Assembly: GCF_900447045.1 (NCBI RefSeq)
Contig: NZ_UAWH01000005.1
Coordinates: forward strand, 310,001-374,000
Length of the DNA stretch: 64,000 bases
Source of the DNA: Clostridium paraputrificum
GTDB taxonomy: Bacteria > Bacillota > Clostridia > Clostridiales > Clostridiaceae
Direction of reading: 5' to 3'
The position numbers and the translations under genes are program-made. This document shows, one piece after another, positions 53,714 through 61,986 of this stretch (the stretch's first letter is position 1; each line of letters opens with the position of its first letter). Below the pieces are notes generated by a model that made no database searches, was not told the origin of the DNA, and saw nothing but the letters and a program-made list of their open reading frames with translations.

Positions 53714-54298
53714 CTACAACACTTTTCTGTTTTTTAGTAAACAAATTCCTTGAGTCATAGTTCCCATAGGACAATATACACACCATGATCTAGGTTTAAA
53801 TAAGACCATAGTTATTAAACCTAATATAGTTGAAGTTGCCATAACACTATAGAACCCAAAAGCAAATTGAGCAATCCAAGGAGTTACGAAGGAAACATTT
53901 CCCCAGTTCCAAGGAAGTTTAAATGTCCATAAAATTGTTATAGCTTCTTTCAAAGAGGAAGTGCCCTGGAATACTAAATAAGTATTAAATAGCATGTTCA
54001 TAAACATTGTTAAGAAGAATATTAAAAATCCATATCTAAACCATTTGGCTTTTAGAAATTTTGGAATAGGTTTAATTCTGGATAGTTTAAACTTTGTTCC
54101 AAGTAAATTTAAAAGTTGTCCTCTTCCACAGTATTTATTACAATAAGTCTTTTCTCCACCAGATAGCGACATAATTATAGGTATAAAGAAGCATAATAAT
54201 CCAAGCCAAGCAAATAGAATGTTAAATATTCCAAGAATTAAATATATAGATGAAAGTATCCACATATAGTCATACCAGTATTTTTTCTGCTTTTTCAT
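53714..54298 (-). CDS. NapH/NosR-like membrane iron-sulfur protein
   Basis: This 194-residue membrane protein has about four helices and two Cys motifs, CNKYCGRGQ near residue 53 and CVYCPMGTMTQ near 173. These resemble the paired CxxxC and CxxCP motifs of NapH, NosR and related quinol or flavin oxidoreductases. It follows a ferredoxin gene with a one-base overlap (TAATG) and probably exchanges electrons with it at the membrane. Its electron acceptor is unknown. Confidence 0.8.
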   Translation of the reverse strand: MKKQKKYWYDYMWILSSIYLILGIFNILFAWLGLLCFFIPIIMSLSGGEKTYCNKYCGRGQLLNLLGTKFKLSRIKPIPKFLKAKWFRYGFLIFFLTMFMNMLFNTYLVFQGTSSLKEAITILWTFKLPWNWGNVSFVTPWIAQFAFGFYSVMATSTILGLITMVLFKPRSWCVYCPMGTMTQGICLLKNRKVL

Positions 54299-54498
54299 TA
54301 ATTTACCTCCAAGTTAGTTATTTCAATTATTGAAGCGGGACATATTATTTCGCATTTACCACATCCAACACATTTGGATAAATTAACTTCTGCATAAATT
54401 CCTTTAAAGATTGAAATAGCATTTAATGGACAATGTTTTTCACACTGACCACAAGCTACACAGTAACTTTTGTCTACAACTGCTTTCCTTTTTAACAT
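54298..54498 (-). CDS. 2[4Fe-4S] ferredoxin
   Basis: This 66-residue soluble ferredoxin has two motifs, CVACGQCEKHCP and CVGCGKCEIICP, each binding one [4Fe-4S] cluster. It starts the two-gene minus-strand operon with the NapH-like protein. Its upstream region (54499-54634) is shared with the divergent rhodanese gene and contains a CRP-like palindrome. A start with AGGGGAG upstream is normal. Confidence 0.92.
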   Translation of the reverse strand: MLKRKAVVDKSYCVACGQCEKHCPLNAISIFKGIYAEVNLSKCVGCGKCEIICPASIIEITNLEVN

Positions 54499-54555
54499 AA
54501 AACTCTCCCCTCAATATTAATTTTTTTTATAATACTTAAAAGAAAAAATACCTTC

Positions 54556-54570
54556 TGTGATAAAGTCACA
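54556..54570. promoter_or_regulatory. CRP/FNR-like palindrome in divergent promoter
   Basis: TGTGA-TAAAG-TCACA is a perfect 5-5-5 palindrome midway between the ferredoxin and rhodanese genes. It resembles the CRP site TGTGA-N6-TCACA with a spacer one base shorter. A Crp/Fnr-family gene lies 2.1 kb away at 56709-57362 and is its likely binder (inference). Confidence 0.55.
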
Positions 54571-54634
54571 TAAAAAAAGTCTAGTTTGGAATATAACAGG
54601 AGTATAAGATAAATTTAAAAGGAGAAATAAAAGT

Positions 54635-54955
54635 ATGTTTTCGTTATTTGGGAAAAAAGATTTTAAAAGTGTTAATGTTAATGATTTAGATAATATGTTA
54701 GGAAAAATAAATTTAATTGATATTAGAGAACCTTATGAAGTTAAAACGAGAAGCTTAAAGGGTTCAAAAAATATACCAATGAATAATTTATTAAAAAATC
54801 CTGAAAAGTATTTAAATAAAGAAAAAGAGTATTACATTATGTGTCAATCAGGAATGAGAAGCAGTAGAACTTCAAATATTTTAAGTAAACAAGGATACAA
54901 AATTATAAATGTTTCTGGCGGTATAGGATCATATGTAGGAACAAAAATAAAATAG
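54635..54955 (+). CDS. Single-domain rhodanese
   Basis: This 106-residue cytoplasmic sulfurtransferase has the active-site Cys at about C70 in CQSGMRSS. The fold is seen in LIDIREPYEV and the C-terminal VSGGIGSY. Rhodaneses pass sulfane sulfur between thiosulfate, persulfide and thiol carriers. It is followed 13 bp later by a CoA-disulfide reductase gene that itself ends in a rhodanese domain, so both probably serve persulfide handling. Confidence 0.9.
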   Translation: MFSLFGKKDFKSVNVNDLDNMLGKINLIDIREPYEVKTRSLKGSKNIPMNNLLKNPEKYLNKEKEYYIMCQSGMRSSRTSNILSKQGYKIINVSGGIGSYVGTKIK

Positions 54956-54968
54956 GGGGAATATTAAG

Positions 54969-56669
54969 ATGAAAAAGAAGATATTAATTGTTGGAGGAGT
55001 AGCAGGGGGAGCATCAGCAGCAGCAAGATTAAGAAGATTAGGTGAAGAAGACGATATTATAATGTTTGAAAGAGGGCCTCATGTATCATTTTCAAATTGT
55101 TCTTTACCATATTATTTAAGTGGCAAAGTAGATAGTAGTGAAAAGTTAGTAATGATGAGCCCTGAAAAATTTAAAAAGCAATATAAGATAGAGGCAAGGG
55201 TTAACAATGAAGTTATAGATATAGATAGAGAAAAGAAAGAGGTATTAGTTAGAAACGTATTAACAGGAGAGGAATATACTGAAAGTTATGACAAGCTAAT
55301 TTTATCTCCAGGTGCTAAACCAATTGTACCCAAAATAGAGGGAATAGATAAGGTTAAGATATTTTCTATAAGAAATGTTGTAGACATAGAATATTTAAAT
55401 AGATATATAAAGGAAAATAATCTTAAAAATATTGCTGTAATAGGAGGAGGCTTCATAGGAGTAGAGGTGGCAGAAAATCTTAATGAAGATGGTTTTAATG
55501 TTACATTAATTGAAGCATTACCCCAAATTTTAAAGCCTTTTGACTATGATATGGTTCAAATATTCCATAAAGAAATGATGGACAAAGGAGTAGATTTAGT
55601 CTTAGGAGATAAGGTAAGTAGCTTTGAGAATAATAAGGTAATATTAGAGTCTGGAAAAGCTATTGATACAGAAGCTGTTGTTATGGCCATTGGAGTGGCT
55701 CCAGATGTTGAATTAGCAACTAATGCTGGATTATTACTTGGTGAAACAGGAGCTATTAGAGTTGATGAAGATTATAGAACTAATGATAAAGATATTTATG
55801 CAGTAGGAGATGCTGTAGAAGTATTTAATCCATTAACAGAGAAGGTGAGCAAAATATCTTTAGCAGGACCAGCGCTGGTTGAAGCTAGAATTGCAGCAGA
55901 CCATATTAATGGAAGAGAAACAAATAATAATGGATTTATAGGTTCATCTGCAATAAAGGTGTTTGATTATAGTGGAGCGTCTACAGGGTTAAGTGAAGGA
56001 TTAATTAAAGCCTTAGATATGAATATTGATTATGAGGTTGTAAGAATAATAGCTAATGATAAGGTTGGAATTATGCCAGATAATTCTCCAGTACATTTTA
56101 AATTATTATTTGAAAAACCTACAGGAAGAGTTTTAGGTGCACAAGCTATAGGAAAAGGAGATGTAGTAAAGAGAGTTGATATTATAGCAACTACAATTGC
56201 TTTTGGTGGAACTGTAAAAGAACTTAAGAACTTAAATTTATGCTATGCACCACCTTTTGGAACAGCTAAGGATGTAGTAAATTATGCTGGATATGTTGGA
56301 TCAAACTTATTAGATGAAGAGTTTAAACAAGTTCAAATTACCCAAATGAGAGATTTATTAAAGAATGAAGAGTTTATTATAGATGTCAGAGAAAAGGGAG
56401 AGTATGAAAGAGGCCATATAAAAGGTGTTAAAAACATTCCATTTAGTGAAATAAGAGATAGATTAGATGAAATACCAAAGGATAGACCAGTTTATCTTCA
56501 CTGTAGGACAGGACAAAGAAGTTATAATGTAGCTCTATTGCTTCAAAGCTTAGGTTATAAAGAGGTATATAATGTAGCAGGAAGCTTTTTGGCATTAAGT
56601 TTCTATGATTACTTTAATGATAAGACAACTGGTAGAGAAAAGATAGTTACTGAATATAATTTTAGTTAA
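54969..56669 (+). CDS. cdr: CoA-disulfide reductase with rhodanese domain
   Basis: This 566-residue FAD enzyme reduces CoA disulfide or CoA persulfide with NAD(P)H. The FAD motif is LIVGGVAGGASAAARLRRLG, and C44 in SFSNCSLPYY is the single redox Cys of this family. IAVIGGGFIGVEVAENL is the nucleotide site. The C-terminal rhodanese domain (about 470-566) carries C512 in HCRTGQRS. It sits behind a second, single-domain rhodanese. Such fusions reduce polysulfide or persulfide, or defend against oxygen, in other bacteria. Confidence 0.93.
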   Translation: MKKKILIVGGVAGGASAAARLRRLGEEDDIIMFERGPHVSFSNCSLPYYLSGKVDSSEKLVMMSPEKFKKQYKIEARVNNEVIDIDREKKEVLVRNVLTGEEYTESYDKLILSPGAKPIVPKIEGIDKVKIFSIRNVVDIEYLNRYIKENNLKNIAVIGGGFIGVEVAENLNEDGFNVTLIEALPQILKPFDYDMVQIFHKEMMDKGVDLVLGDKVSSFENNKVILESGKAIDTEAVVMAIGVAPDVELATNAGLLLGETGAIRVDEDYRTNDKDIYAVGDAVEVFNPLTEKVSKISLAGPALVEARIAADHINGRETNNNGFIGSSAIKVFDYSGASTGLSEGLIKALDMNIDYEVVRIIANDKVGIMPDNSPVHFKLLFEKPTGRVLGAQAIGKGDVVKRVDIIATTIAFGGTVKELKNLNLCYAPPFGTAKDVVNYAGYVGSNLLDEEFKQVQITQMRDLLKNEEFIIDVREKGEYERGHIKGVKNIPFSEIRDRLDEIPKDRPVYLHCRTGQRSYNVALLLQSLGYKEVYNVAGSFLALSFYDYFNDKTTGREKIVTEYNFS

Positions 56670-56682
56670 TTATTTCATATGA

Positions 56683-56714
56683 AAATAGGAGGTTATCTTT
56701 ATAACTTCCTATTT
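56683..56714. terminator. Terminator between cdr and Crp/Fnr genes
   Basis: A 14-bp stem (56683-56696 with 56701-56714; one G-U) sits between converging genes and overlaps the Crp/Fnr stop region. Confidence 0.8.
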
Positions 56715-57362
56715 GTCTTTATTTAAATTTATTATAGTAATTGATCCACGAGAAAGTTTAACCATTCCTTCTTTTTCAAAGTATTTAAGCATTCTAGAAA
56801 CAACTTCTCTTGCTGTTCCTAAGTCATTAGCTATACTTTCATGGGTAATTTTTATAGTTTTTTCACTAAAACCTTCAAGGTATTTTATTAGTCTTTTATC
56901 AAAACTAGAAAATACAATATCTTGCATAATCCACATAACTTCAGAAAATCTTGATTGAGTTAAGTCTAGGATATATTTATTAAGGGACATATTATTTTTT
57001 GAAAGCATCTCTAAGTAATGACTAGGTAATACTATGGCTTCAGTATCTTCTAGAGCATCTATGTTTACATCAAAATGTATGTTTTTAAAAATGCAAGAAG
57101 CTGATAATATACAAGAATCGCTTTTTTGAAGCTTATATAAGGTTATTTCTTTACCTTCATCAGAAGTTAGAAAGGCTCTAAGAGTTCCACTAACTACAGT
57201 TATAAAGCCATTACAATCTCTATCAGAAAAATTAAGAGAATTATCTTTGGAATATTTTATAAGAATAGCTTTAGAGTTAAAGAGTTCTTTATCTTCTTTG
57301 GTTAACTTACTATAAAATTGTGTATGTTTTTCTAAAAAGTCTATATCAAATTTATTTAACAT
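56709..57362 (-). CDS. Crp/Fnr-family transcriptional regulator
   Basis: This 217-residue regulator has an N-terminal cyclic-nucleotide-type beta-barrel (about 20-130) and a C-terminal winged helix (about 160-205: ITHESIANDLGTAREVVSRM). The recognition helix GTAREVVSRML is of Crp/Fnr type. There is no N-terminal Cys cluster like that of FNR, so it does not clearly hold an iron-sulfur centre; a few scattered Cys are present. It is convergent with the rhodanese-CDR genes and is the best candidate for the palindrome at 54556. Confidence 0.9.
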   Translation of the reverse strand: MLNKFDIDFLEKHTQFYSKLTKEDKELFNSKAILIKYSKDNSLNFSDRDCNGFITVVSGTLRAFLTSDEGKEITLYKLQKSDSCILSASCIFKNIHFDVNIDALEDTEAIVLPSHYLEMLSKNNMSLNKYILDLTQSRFSEVMWIMQDIVFSSFDKRLIKYLEGFSEKTIKITHESIANDLGTAREVVSRMLKYFEKEGMVKLSRGSITIINLNKDK

Positions 57363-57501
57363 TATATTATCTCCTAATATTTAGCTAATGTAATTATATG
57401 AGTAAATAAGGAAAAACTCAAGTATGAGGTTTGATATTTAATATTAAAAACTAGGATTGTATAGTAATTAAAGTTATAATACAAATAGAGGGGGATGGGA
57501 A

Positions 57502-58104
57502 ATGGTTAAAAACATAATTTTTGATTTGGGTAATGTAGTTCTTAAATATGATAATTTAGCGTATTTGAAAAGTAAAATTGAAGATAATGACAAAATAGAC
57601 AAGCTACGTGATATCATATTTGGAGGTGTAGAGTGGATTATGCTAGATGAAGGGACAATAACAGAGGAAACTGCTATTGAACAAATTTGTATAAATAATC
57701 CTGAGTTAGAAAAGGACGTTAGAAAAGTTTTTGACAATTGGTATTCCTTGTTAGAGCCAATAGAGTCAACAGTAGAAATAATTAGTGAGTTAAAAGAAAA
57801 AGGATATAATTTGTTCTTTCTATCTAATTTTCATGGTAAAGCATTTCAAATTGTAGCTGAAGAATATAAGTTTTTTAGATTATTTGATGGTGGAGTAGTA
57901 TCTTATAGAGAGAAAATAATTAAACCAAATTTAGAGATATATAGAAGATTATTAGATAGATATAACCTAAATCCTGAAGAATGTATATTTATTGATGATG
58001 TAAATGAAAATGTTATTGCTGGAGAACAAGTTGGGATAAAAGGAATTCATCTTAAAGATGTAAGTATTTTAAGAGAAGAACTAGAAAAATATTTAGTGGA
58101 ATGA
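57502..58104 (+). CDS. YihX-type HAD hydrolase
   Basis: This 200-residue HAD protein has motif I as IIFDLGNVVLKYD (nucleophile Asp at about 8), where the second Asp is Gly as in E. coli YihX. Later blocks are FLSNFH, the Lys in KIIKPNLEIY and IFIDDVNENVIAGE. YihX-type enzymes act as sugar phosphatases, for example on glucose 1-phosphate. It starts after GAGGGGGATGGG. It is a single gene, closed by a terminator. Confidence 0.85.
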   Translation: MVKNIIFDLGNVVLKYDNLAYLKSKIEDNDKIDKLRDIIFGGVEWIMLDEGTITEETAIEQICINNPELEKDVRKVFDNWYSLLEPIESTVEIISELKEKGYNLFFLSNFHGKAFQIVAEEYKFFRLFDGGVVSYREKIIKPNLEIYRRLLDRYNLNPEECIFIDDVNENVIAGEQVGIKGIHLKDVSILREELEKYLVE

Positions 58105-58108
58105 TTAG

Positions 58109-58136
58109 GAGAAATGGCTGGGCCATTTCTCTTTTT
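58109..58136 (+). terminator. Terminator after YihX-type gene
   Basis: A perfect 10-bp stem GAGAAATGGC/GCCATTTCTC (58109-58118 with 58122-58131) is followed by T residues. Confidence 0.9.
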
Positions 58137-58143
58137 GGTTATT

Positions 58144-58210
58144 GAAGATAATAAAGATAAGGATAGAATTCTGCTAGTGCTAGAATTTCTACAATATCTG
58201 TATTATCTTC
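58144..58210. repeat. Long imperfect hairpin between convergent genes
   Basis: About 67 bases fold on themselves. GAAGATAATA (58144-58153) pairs with TATTATCTTC (58201-58210), and the inner arms around TAGAATTC and AGAATTTCTA continue the stem to a small CTAG-centred loop. It lies between a terminator and the rimI stop. It could be a second terminator or a mobile-repeat remnant. Confidence 0.5.
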
Positions 58211-58295
58211 AGTATTATAATTATCCTAAAAAACTCCATTTAAGTGAGTTCATATTAATCCTTATTATTTTTATTATCTATATAATTCCAAAAAA

Positions 58296-58736
58296 TTATC
58301 TATACCACATTATAATAGCATCTTCGTTATTGTCTTTATAATATTTCTTACGTATACCTTCTTCTTTGAAATTATATTTTTTATAAAGATTTTGTGCAGT
58401 GGTGTTTGAAGCTCTAACTTCTAAAGTAAGAGAGTTACAACCCCAATTTTTACAGTGTTCTATTAAAGAAGAGAGAAGTATGCTACCAATTCCTTTTTTT
58501 CTAAAGTTTGGGTGTACAGCAATATTGGTAATATGCCCTTCGTCAACAATTGTCCAAACACCAGCAAAACCAATAACCTTATTATTTCCTTTGGCAACAA
58601 GGTATTTAGCTAAAGGATTAGAAAGTTCCTTTTTAAAAGATTCTTTACTCCAAGATTCCTTTAAAGATAAAGAGCTAACTTCTAAAACAGCTTCTAAATC
58701 ACACTCTTCCATTAAAGTAATAGATATATTACTCAC
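58296..58736 (-). CDS. rimI: RimI-type N-acetyltransferase
   Basis: This 146-residue GNAT protein acetylates protein N-termini, in E. coli that of ribosomal protein S18. The acetyl-CoA site is VHPNFRKKGIGSILLSSLIE, and VRASNTTAQNLYKKYNFKEE is typical of RimI. It is the last gene of tsaE-tsaB-rimI, an order common in Firmicutes, and overlaps tsaB by 8 bp. Confidence 0.92.
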   Translation of the reverse strand: MSNISITLMEECDLEAVLEVSSLSLKESWSKESFKKELSNPLAKYLVAKGNNKVIGFAGVWTIVDEGHITNIAVHPNFRKKGIGSILLSSLIEHCKNWGCNSLTLEVRASNTTAQNLYKKYNFKEEGIRKKYYKDNNEDAIIMWYR

Positions 58737-59433
58737 TCATTCTCATCCTCTTTTCTAATTCTCTTTCAGCTTGAGGTTTCTTTAAATAAACAGGAGCAGA
58801 GTTTGGATTATCCTTAAATCCTTGTTTTAAAAGATTAAGACCTAACTCACCTATAGATGAAGCTCTAGTTAAGCTTACATGGTTAGGTGCAAATTTTGCA
58901 TTAGGGAAGTTTTCTTTAATATATTCCTTATGCTTAAGTAATCCGTCACCAGTAAATATAACTTCTTCATTTTTTTCTTTTAGCATTTCTAAAAGATCAG
59001 TAAGTTCCATAGGGGTTGGTTCCATTATATTTTTAAATTCGCCATCTTCATTTTTATAAAGAGCAGTATAAACATTCTCCCTTAATGCATCCATAATTGG
59101 ACAAATTATTCCATTAAAGTAAGAAAGGCTATAAGCTAACCCATCAAGAGAAGAAAGACTTATATAAGGCTTATTTGCTCCAAAACTTAATCCCTTAACT
59201 GTAGCCATACCTATTCTTAAACCTGTAAATGAACCAGGCCCTTTAGAAACAACAAATCCATCAAGATCATTTATTGTTAATTCACAATCCTTTAAAAGAT
59301 TTTCAATCATAGGCATTAATAAGACGGAATGTTCCCTCTTATCATTAATAACATATTCACCTAATAAAGTACCATCATTAAGTAGTGCAACAGTAGCTAC
59401 CTTAGATGAAGAGTCTATACTTAAAACTATCAT
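58729..59433 (-). CDS. tsaB: tRNA threonylcarbamoyladenosine protein TsaB
   Basis: This 234-residue cytoplasmic protein is part of the complex that makes t6A37 in ANN-decoding tRNAs. The ASKHA-fold start is MIVLSIDSSSKVATVALLND, with SKGPGSFTGLRIG as the family signature. It partners TsaD (encoded elsewhere) and TsaE (the gene just upstream). The ATG overlaps the tsaE stop codon by 4 bp. It is an essential housekeeping gene in most bacteria. Confidence 0.96.
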   Translation of the reverse strand: MIVLSIDSSSKVATVALLNDGTLLGEYVINDKREHSVLLMPMIENLLKDCELTINDLDGFVVSKGPGSFTGLRIGMATVKGLSFGANKPYISLSSLDGLAYSLSYFNGIICPIMDALRENVYTALYKNEDGEFKNIMEPTPMELTDLLEMLKEKNEEVIFTGDGLLKHKEYIKENFPNAKFAPNHVSLTRASSIGELGLNLLKQGFKDNPNSAPVYLKKPQAERELEKRMRMSE

Positions 59434-59891
59434 ATTTTTAGCTCCTTTACGTAATCATATCTATCTCCATAAGGGGTGATTTTAATATTTCTAAAATCTT
59501 CTCCTTTAGATAAGTCCTTTGAAATGTGTATATGTATGTATTCTCTTGGTAATATTTCCTCTATGTAGTTAGCCCATTCTATAATAGAAACAGCATCTGA
59601 GAAAATATAATCATCAAATCCTATTGCATAAATTTCATCAGGGTCGCTAACTCTATAAACGTCAAAATGATTTAATTTTAAACGGCCACTTTCATATTCA
59701 TTTACAATAGTAAATGTTGGACTAGTTATGTTTTCGTTTATATCAAGACCTTTAGCTATCCCTTTTGTTATGTGAGTTTTACCTGTACCAAGGTCACCAG
59801 TTAAGCAAACAATATCACCAGGATTTAAAAGTTTACCTAAGTTGAAACCAATTTTGGTAGTTTCATCTATACTTTTTATTTCAAAAATCAT
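59430..59891 (-). CDS. tsaE: tRNA threonylcarbamoyladenosine ATPase TsaE
   Basis: This 153-residue ATPase has the P-loop GDLGTGKTH at about 35-43. ITSPTFTIVNEYESG and LNHFDVYR are conserved blocks of the family. It acts with TsaB and TsaD in t6A formation. ATG 59891 has the AAAGGG site at good spacing; the TTG at 59909 would lie upstream of that site. It heads the tsaE-tsaB-rimI operon, divergent from a ZnuA-like gene. Confidence 0.95.
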   Translation of the reverse strand: MIFEIKSIDETTKIGFNLGKLLNPGDIVCLTGDLGTGKTHITKGIAKGLDINENITSPTFTIVNEYESGRLKLNHFDVYRVSDPDEIYAIGFDDYIFSDAVSIIEWANYIEEILPREYIHIHISKDLSKGEDFRNIKITPYGDRYDYVKELKI

Positions 59892-60124
59892 ATATAAAAT
59901 CCCTTTCAAAAACTATTCTATCTTATTATTCTATCCAAAAAGGAGATAAAAGAAAAGTGTTTATGCCCTTACCACATATTAAAGGTTGAAAATTTTTTGA
60001 GGAAAGTGTAAAATTTTTTTTATATGAACAGAAAATTTGTAGTAATTTTGTATACATTTAAATTTCATATGTTGATATAATATGTAATAGGGAATTAACT
60101 GGTAAAGGCCAGGGGGTGATATTA

Positions 60125-61015
60125 TTGAAGAGAGTTACCTTTGGAATGTTATTAATAACATTTCTATTATTTTTGGGGATAGGAGTTTCTTCTAATCCAC
60201 TAATAGCAAATACTGTTGATAGAGAAGATACAAGCAGAGATGTTTATTTAAATATTATCACTTGTAATAAGATACAATATGAAATGGTAAAAGATATTGT
60301 TGGAAATAAGCATAATGTTGAATATATGTTTAATGATGAACAAGCATCTAAGGATTTTAAATATACAGATGAAACCATAAGTAATATTTCAAATATGGAT
60401 TTGTTCTTTTATAATGGAAATATAATGGAACCTTGGCATGATGAGTTGATTTCAAGTCTTAATAAGGGCAACTTAGGAATTATTAATTCTTCTAGAGGTA
60501 TTAGAACAATTAATCTTACAGGAGAAAACTCGGGTAAGGAAAATCCGTATTATATGGTTGGATATGATGAGTATAAGATAGCATTATATAATATAAAAGT
60601 TGCTATTCAGGAGAAAGATCCGAAAAATAGGGAGCTTTATGAAGAGAATTACAATAAGGTTATTAAGAGTATAGATGAAGTATTAAAAACATATGATGAT
60701 AAAAAGTCAGTTGTAAAGGAATATAGTTATATTGCTTTAGATGATAAGCTAGATTATTTCTATAGAAATATAGGTATATCTCCAATAAAACTTAATGGTA
60801 AAACTATAGACGATGTTATTAAGGAAAATAGGATAGATCCAGCTAAGGTAATAGTTTTAAAAGATAAGGAAACAGTTACTGAAGATATAAATTTTAATAT
60901 TATTGAATTGAATGGATATAGTGGAGCTAATTCAGCTAGAAAAGTATTATTGGATAATTATAATGTATTTTATAATTATTTTTCGGTTAAAGAGAATAAT
61001 GATGGGCATGAATAG
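60125..61015 (+). CDS. ZnuA/TroA-like extracytoplasmic protein
   Basis: This exported protein of about 297 residues resembles the substrate-binding proteins of zinc/manganese ABC transporters. A hydrophobic signal (about 5-25) follows a TTG start at 60125 behind GGGGGTGAT; GTG 60116 lies inside that site. Family-like stretches are LFFYNGNIMEPWHDEL and the late EYSYIALDDKLDYFYRNIGI. The usual DPHxW metal-binding His is replaced by Tyr (ENPYYMVGYDEY), and no permease or ATPase gene is near. It may have lost metal transport and serve another role. The family assignment is moderately sure. Confidence 0.65.
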   Translation: MKRVTFGMLLITFLLFLGIGVSSNPLIANTVDREDTSRDVYLNIITCNKIQYEMVKDIVGNKHNVEYMFNDEQASKDFKYTDETISNISNMDLFFYNGNIMEPWHDELISSLNKGNLGIINSSRGIRTINLTGENSGKENPYYMVGYDEYKIALYNIKVAIQEKDPKNRELYEENYNKVIKSIDEVLKTYDDKKSVVKEYSYIALDDKLDYFYRNIGISPIKLNGKTIDDVIKENRIDPAKVIVLKDKETVTEDINFNIIELNGYSGANSARKVLLDNYNVFYNYFSVKENNDGHE

Positions 61016-61117
61016 ATTTTATTCATGCTTTATTTTTATAAGTTCAAGATGTAAAAGTTATGAAAGGTTATATAATCATTTAATAATTCAGAAAGAAATA
61101 TTTTTTGAACAAAAAAG

Positions 61118-61146
61118 TTGATTTTTAAATAATATTATTATATAAT
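61118..61146 (+). promoter_or_regulatory. Promoter of tRNA-Trp gene
   Basis: TTGATT (61118-61123), a 17-bp spacer and TATAAT (61141-61146) lie 14 bp before the tRNA. Confidence 0.75.
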
Positions 61147-61160
61147 CAAACTTGTCTCAA

Positions 61161-61235
61161 AGGGGTATGGCTCAACGGTAGAGTAGTGGTCTCCAAAACC
61201 ATTGGTTGTGGGTTCAAATCCTACTGCCCCTGCCA
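61161..61235 (+). tRNA. tRNA-Trp (CCA)
   Basis: This is a complete cloverleaf of 75 bases. The acceptor AGGGGTA pairs with TGCCCCT (one G-U). The anticodon stem TGGT/ACCA encloses CTCCAAA, giving anticodon CCA for Trp. TTCAAAT is the T loop. The discriminator is G and the 3' CCA is encoded. It has its own promoter and terminator. Confidence 0.96.
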
Positions 61236-61240
61236 CAAAG

Positions 61241-61270
61241 ATCGTAAGCGAAATGCTTACGGTTTTTTTA
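61241..61270 (+). terminator. Terminator after tRNA-Trp
   Basis: A 7-bp core stem CGTAAGC/GCTTACG (61243-61249 with 61255-61261), plus flanking pairs, is followed by T residues. Confidence 0.85.
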
Positions 61271-61667
61271 TTTTGTTATTATTGTAAGTATTTAATGAAA
61301 GAAATTATTAAATTATGTTGAAGACTAGGATAAAATAAGTATCCTAGTTTTCTATTTTTTCATAAAAGGATAAAAAACTATTATTGTGTGATAATTAATC
61401 TTATCTTGGTGAAAGTTATATATATGTAATTATTGTTACAATTTAATTACAAAAACAAAATTATAAGAATGAAAAAATATCGATTTTATAAATATTTATA
61501 TAAAAAAGTTACAGAGTGTTAAATGGGTATTGTTGTAACTATTAATAAAATAAACAATAACGCTTACATAGTAAAAATGTATAAATTACAAATATAAGCA
61601 AAAGTTGACTAAATATTCTATATAAATATAATTAATACTGATAAACTAAAGGAGGATGAAGATTTAG
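61271..61667. other. Non-coding AT-rich stretch before Spo0E-like gene
   Basis: No gene is seen. A hairpin ACTAGGATA/TATCCTAGT (61324-61332 with 61340-61348) followed by T residues looks like a terminator without an intact gene before it. An inverted GTTACA...TTGTAAC pair lies further right. The right end holds the ribosome binding site of the next small gene. Confidence 0.45.
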
Positions 61668-61832
61668 ATGGAGGAGATCCGAGAAGAATTAGGTATAATT
61701 GTTGGGGACCTATACATCAAATATGGAGGGACAGAAGAAATTTTAAAATTAAATAGTATTTTAGATACTCTTGTATTATTAGAGATGAAAAAAATTAATA
61801 AGGACATTTGTGAGCTACAGACATCCGTTTAA
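61668..61832 (+). CDS. Spo0E-like small protein
   Basis: This 54-residue protein begins MEEIREELGIIVGDLYIKYG. The stretch EEILKLNSILDTLVLLEM resembles the helix of Spo0E-like aspartyl-phosphate phosphatases (usual pattern EVLKLSQxLDxLI), although the key SQ(E/K)LD is changed to NSILD. It is preceded by AAAGGAGG. If functional, it would dephosphorylate Spo0A and restrain sporulation. The motif change lowers confidence. It is too short for most gene lists. Confidence 0.55.
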   Translation: MEEIREELGIIVGDLYIKYGGTEEILKLNSILDTLVLLEMKKINKDICELQTSV

Positions 61833-61986
61833 GATATTGGTTTAGAGTTAGTTAGTGGATACAATCTATTGACTAGCTCATTTTTTTATATAATAATTAA
61901 GTTGATAATATTACAGGCTAAGTATTTAATAGTGTTTATAATAAAAAACGTAGAGTTTTTTAGATAGGATGAAAAGGAGAATTTAT

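Noticed and set aside
58114..58341. Open frame of 75 codons over the terminator and hairpin after the YihX-type gene
   Set aside because: It starts within a terminator stem, covers the long hairpin and runs into rimI. Its hydrophobic translation reflects AT-rich DNA.
58399..58758. Open frame of 119 codons opposite rimI
   Set aside because: rimI has a clear acetyl-CoA motif and conserved operon position. The plus-strand frame is a shadow.
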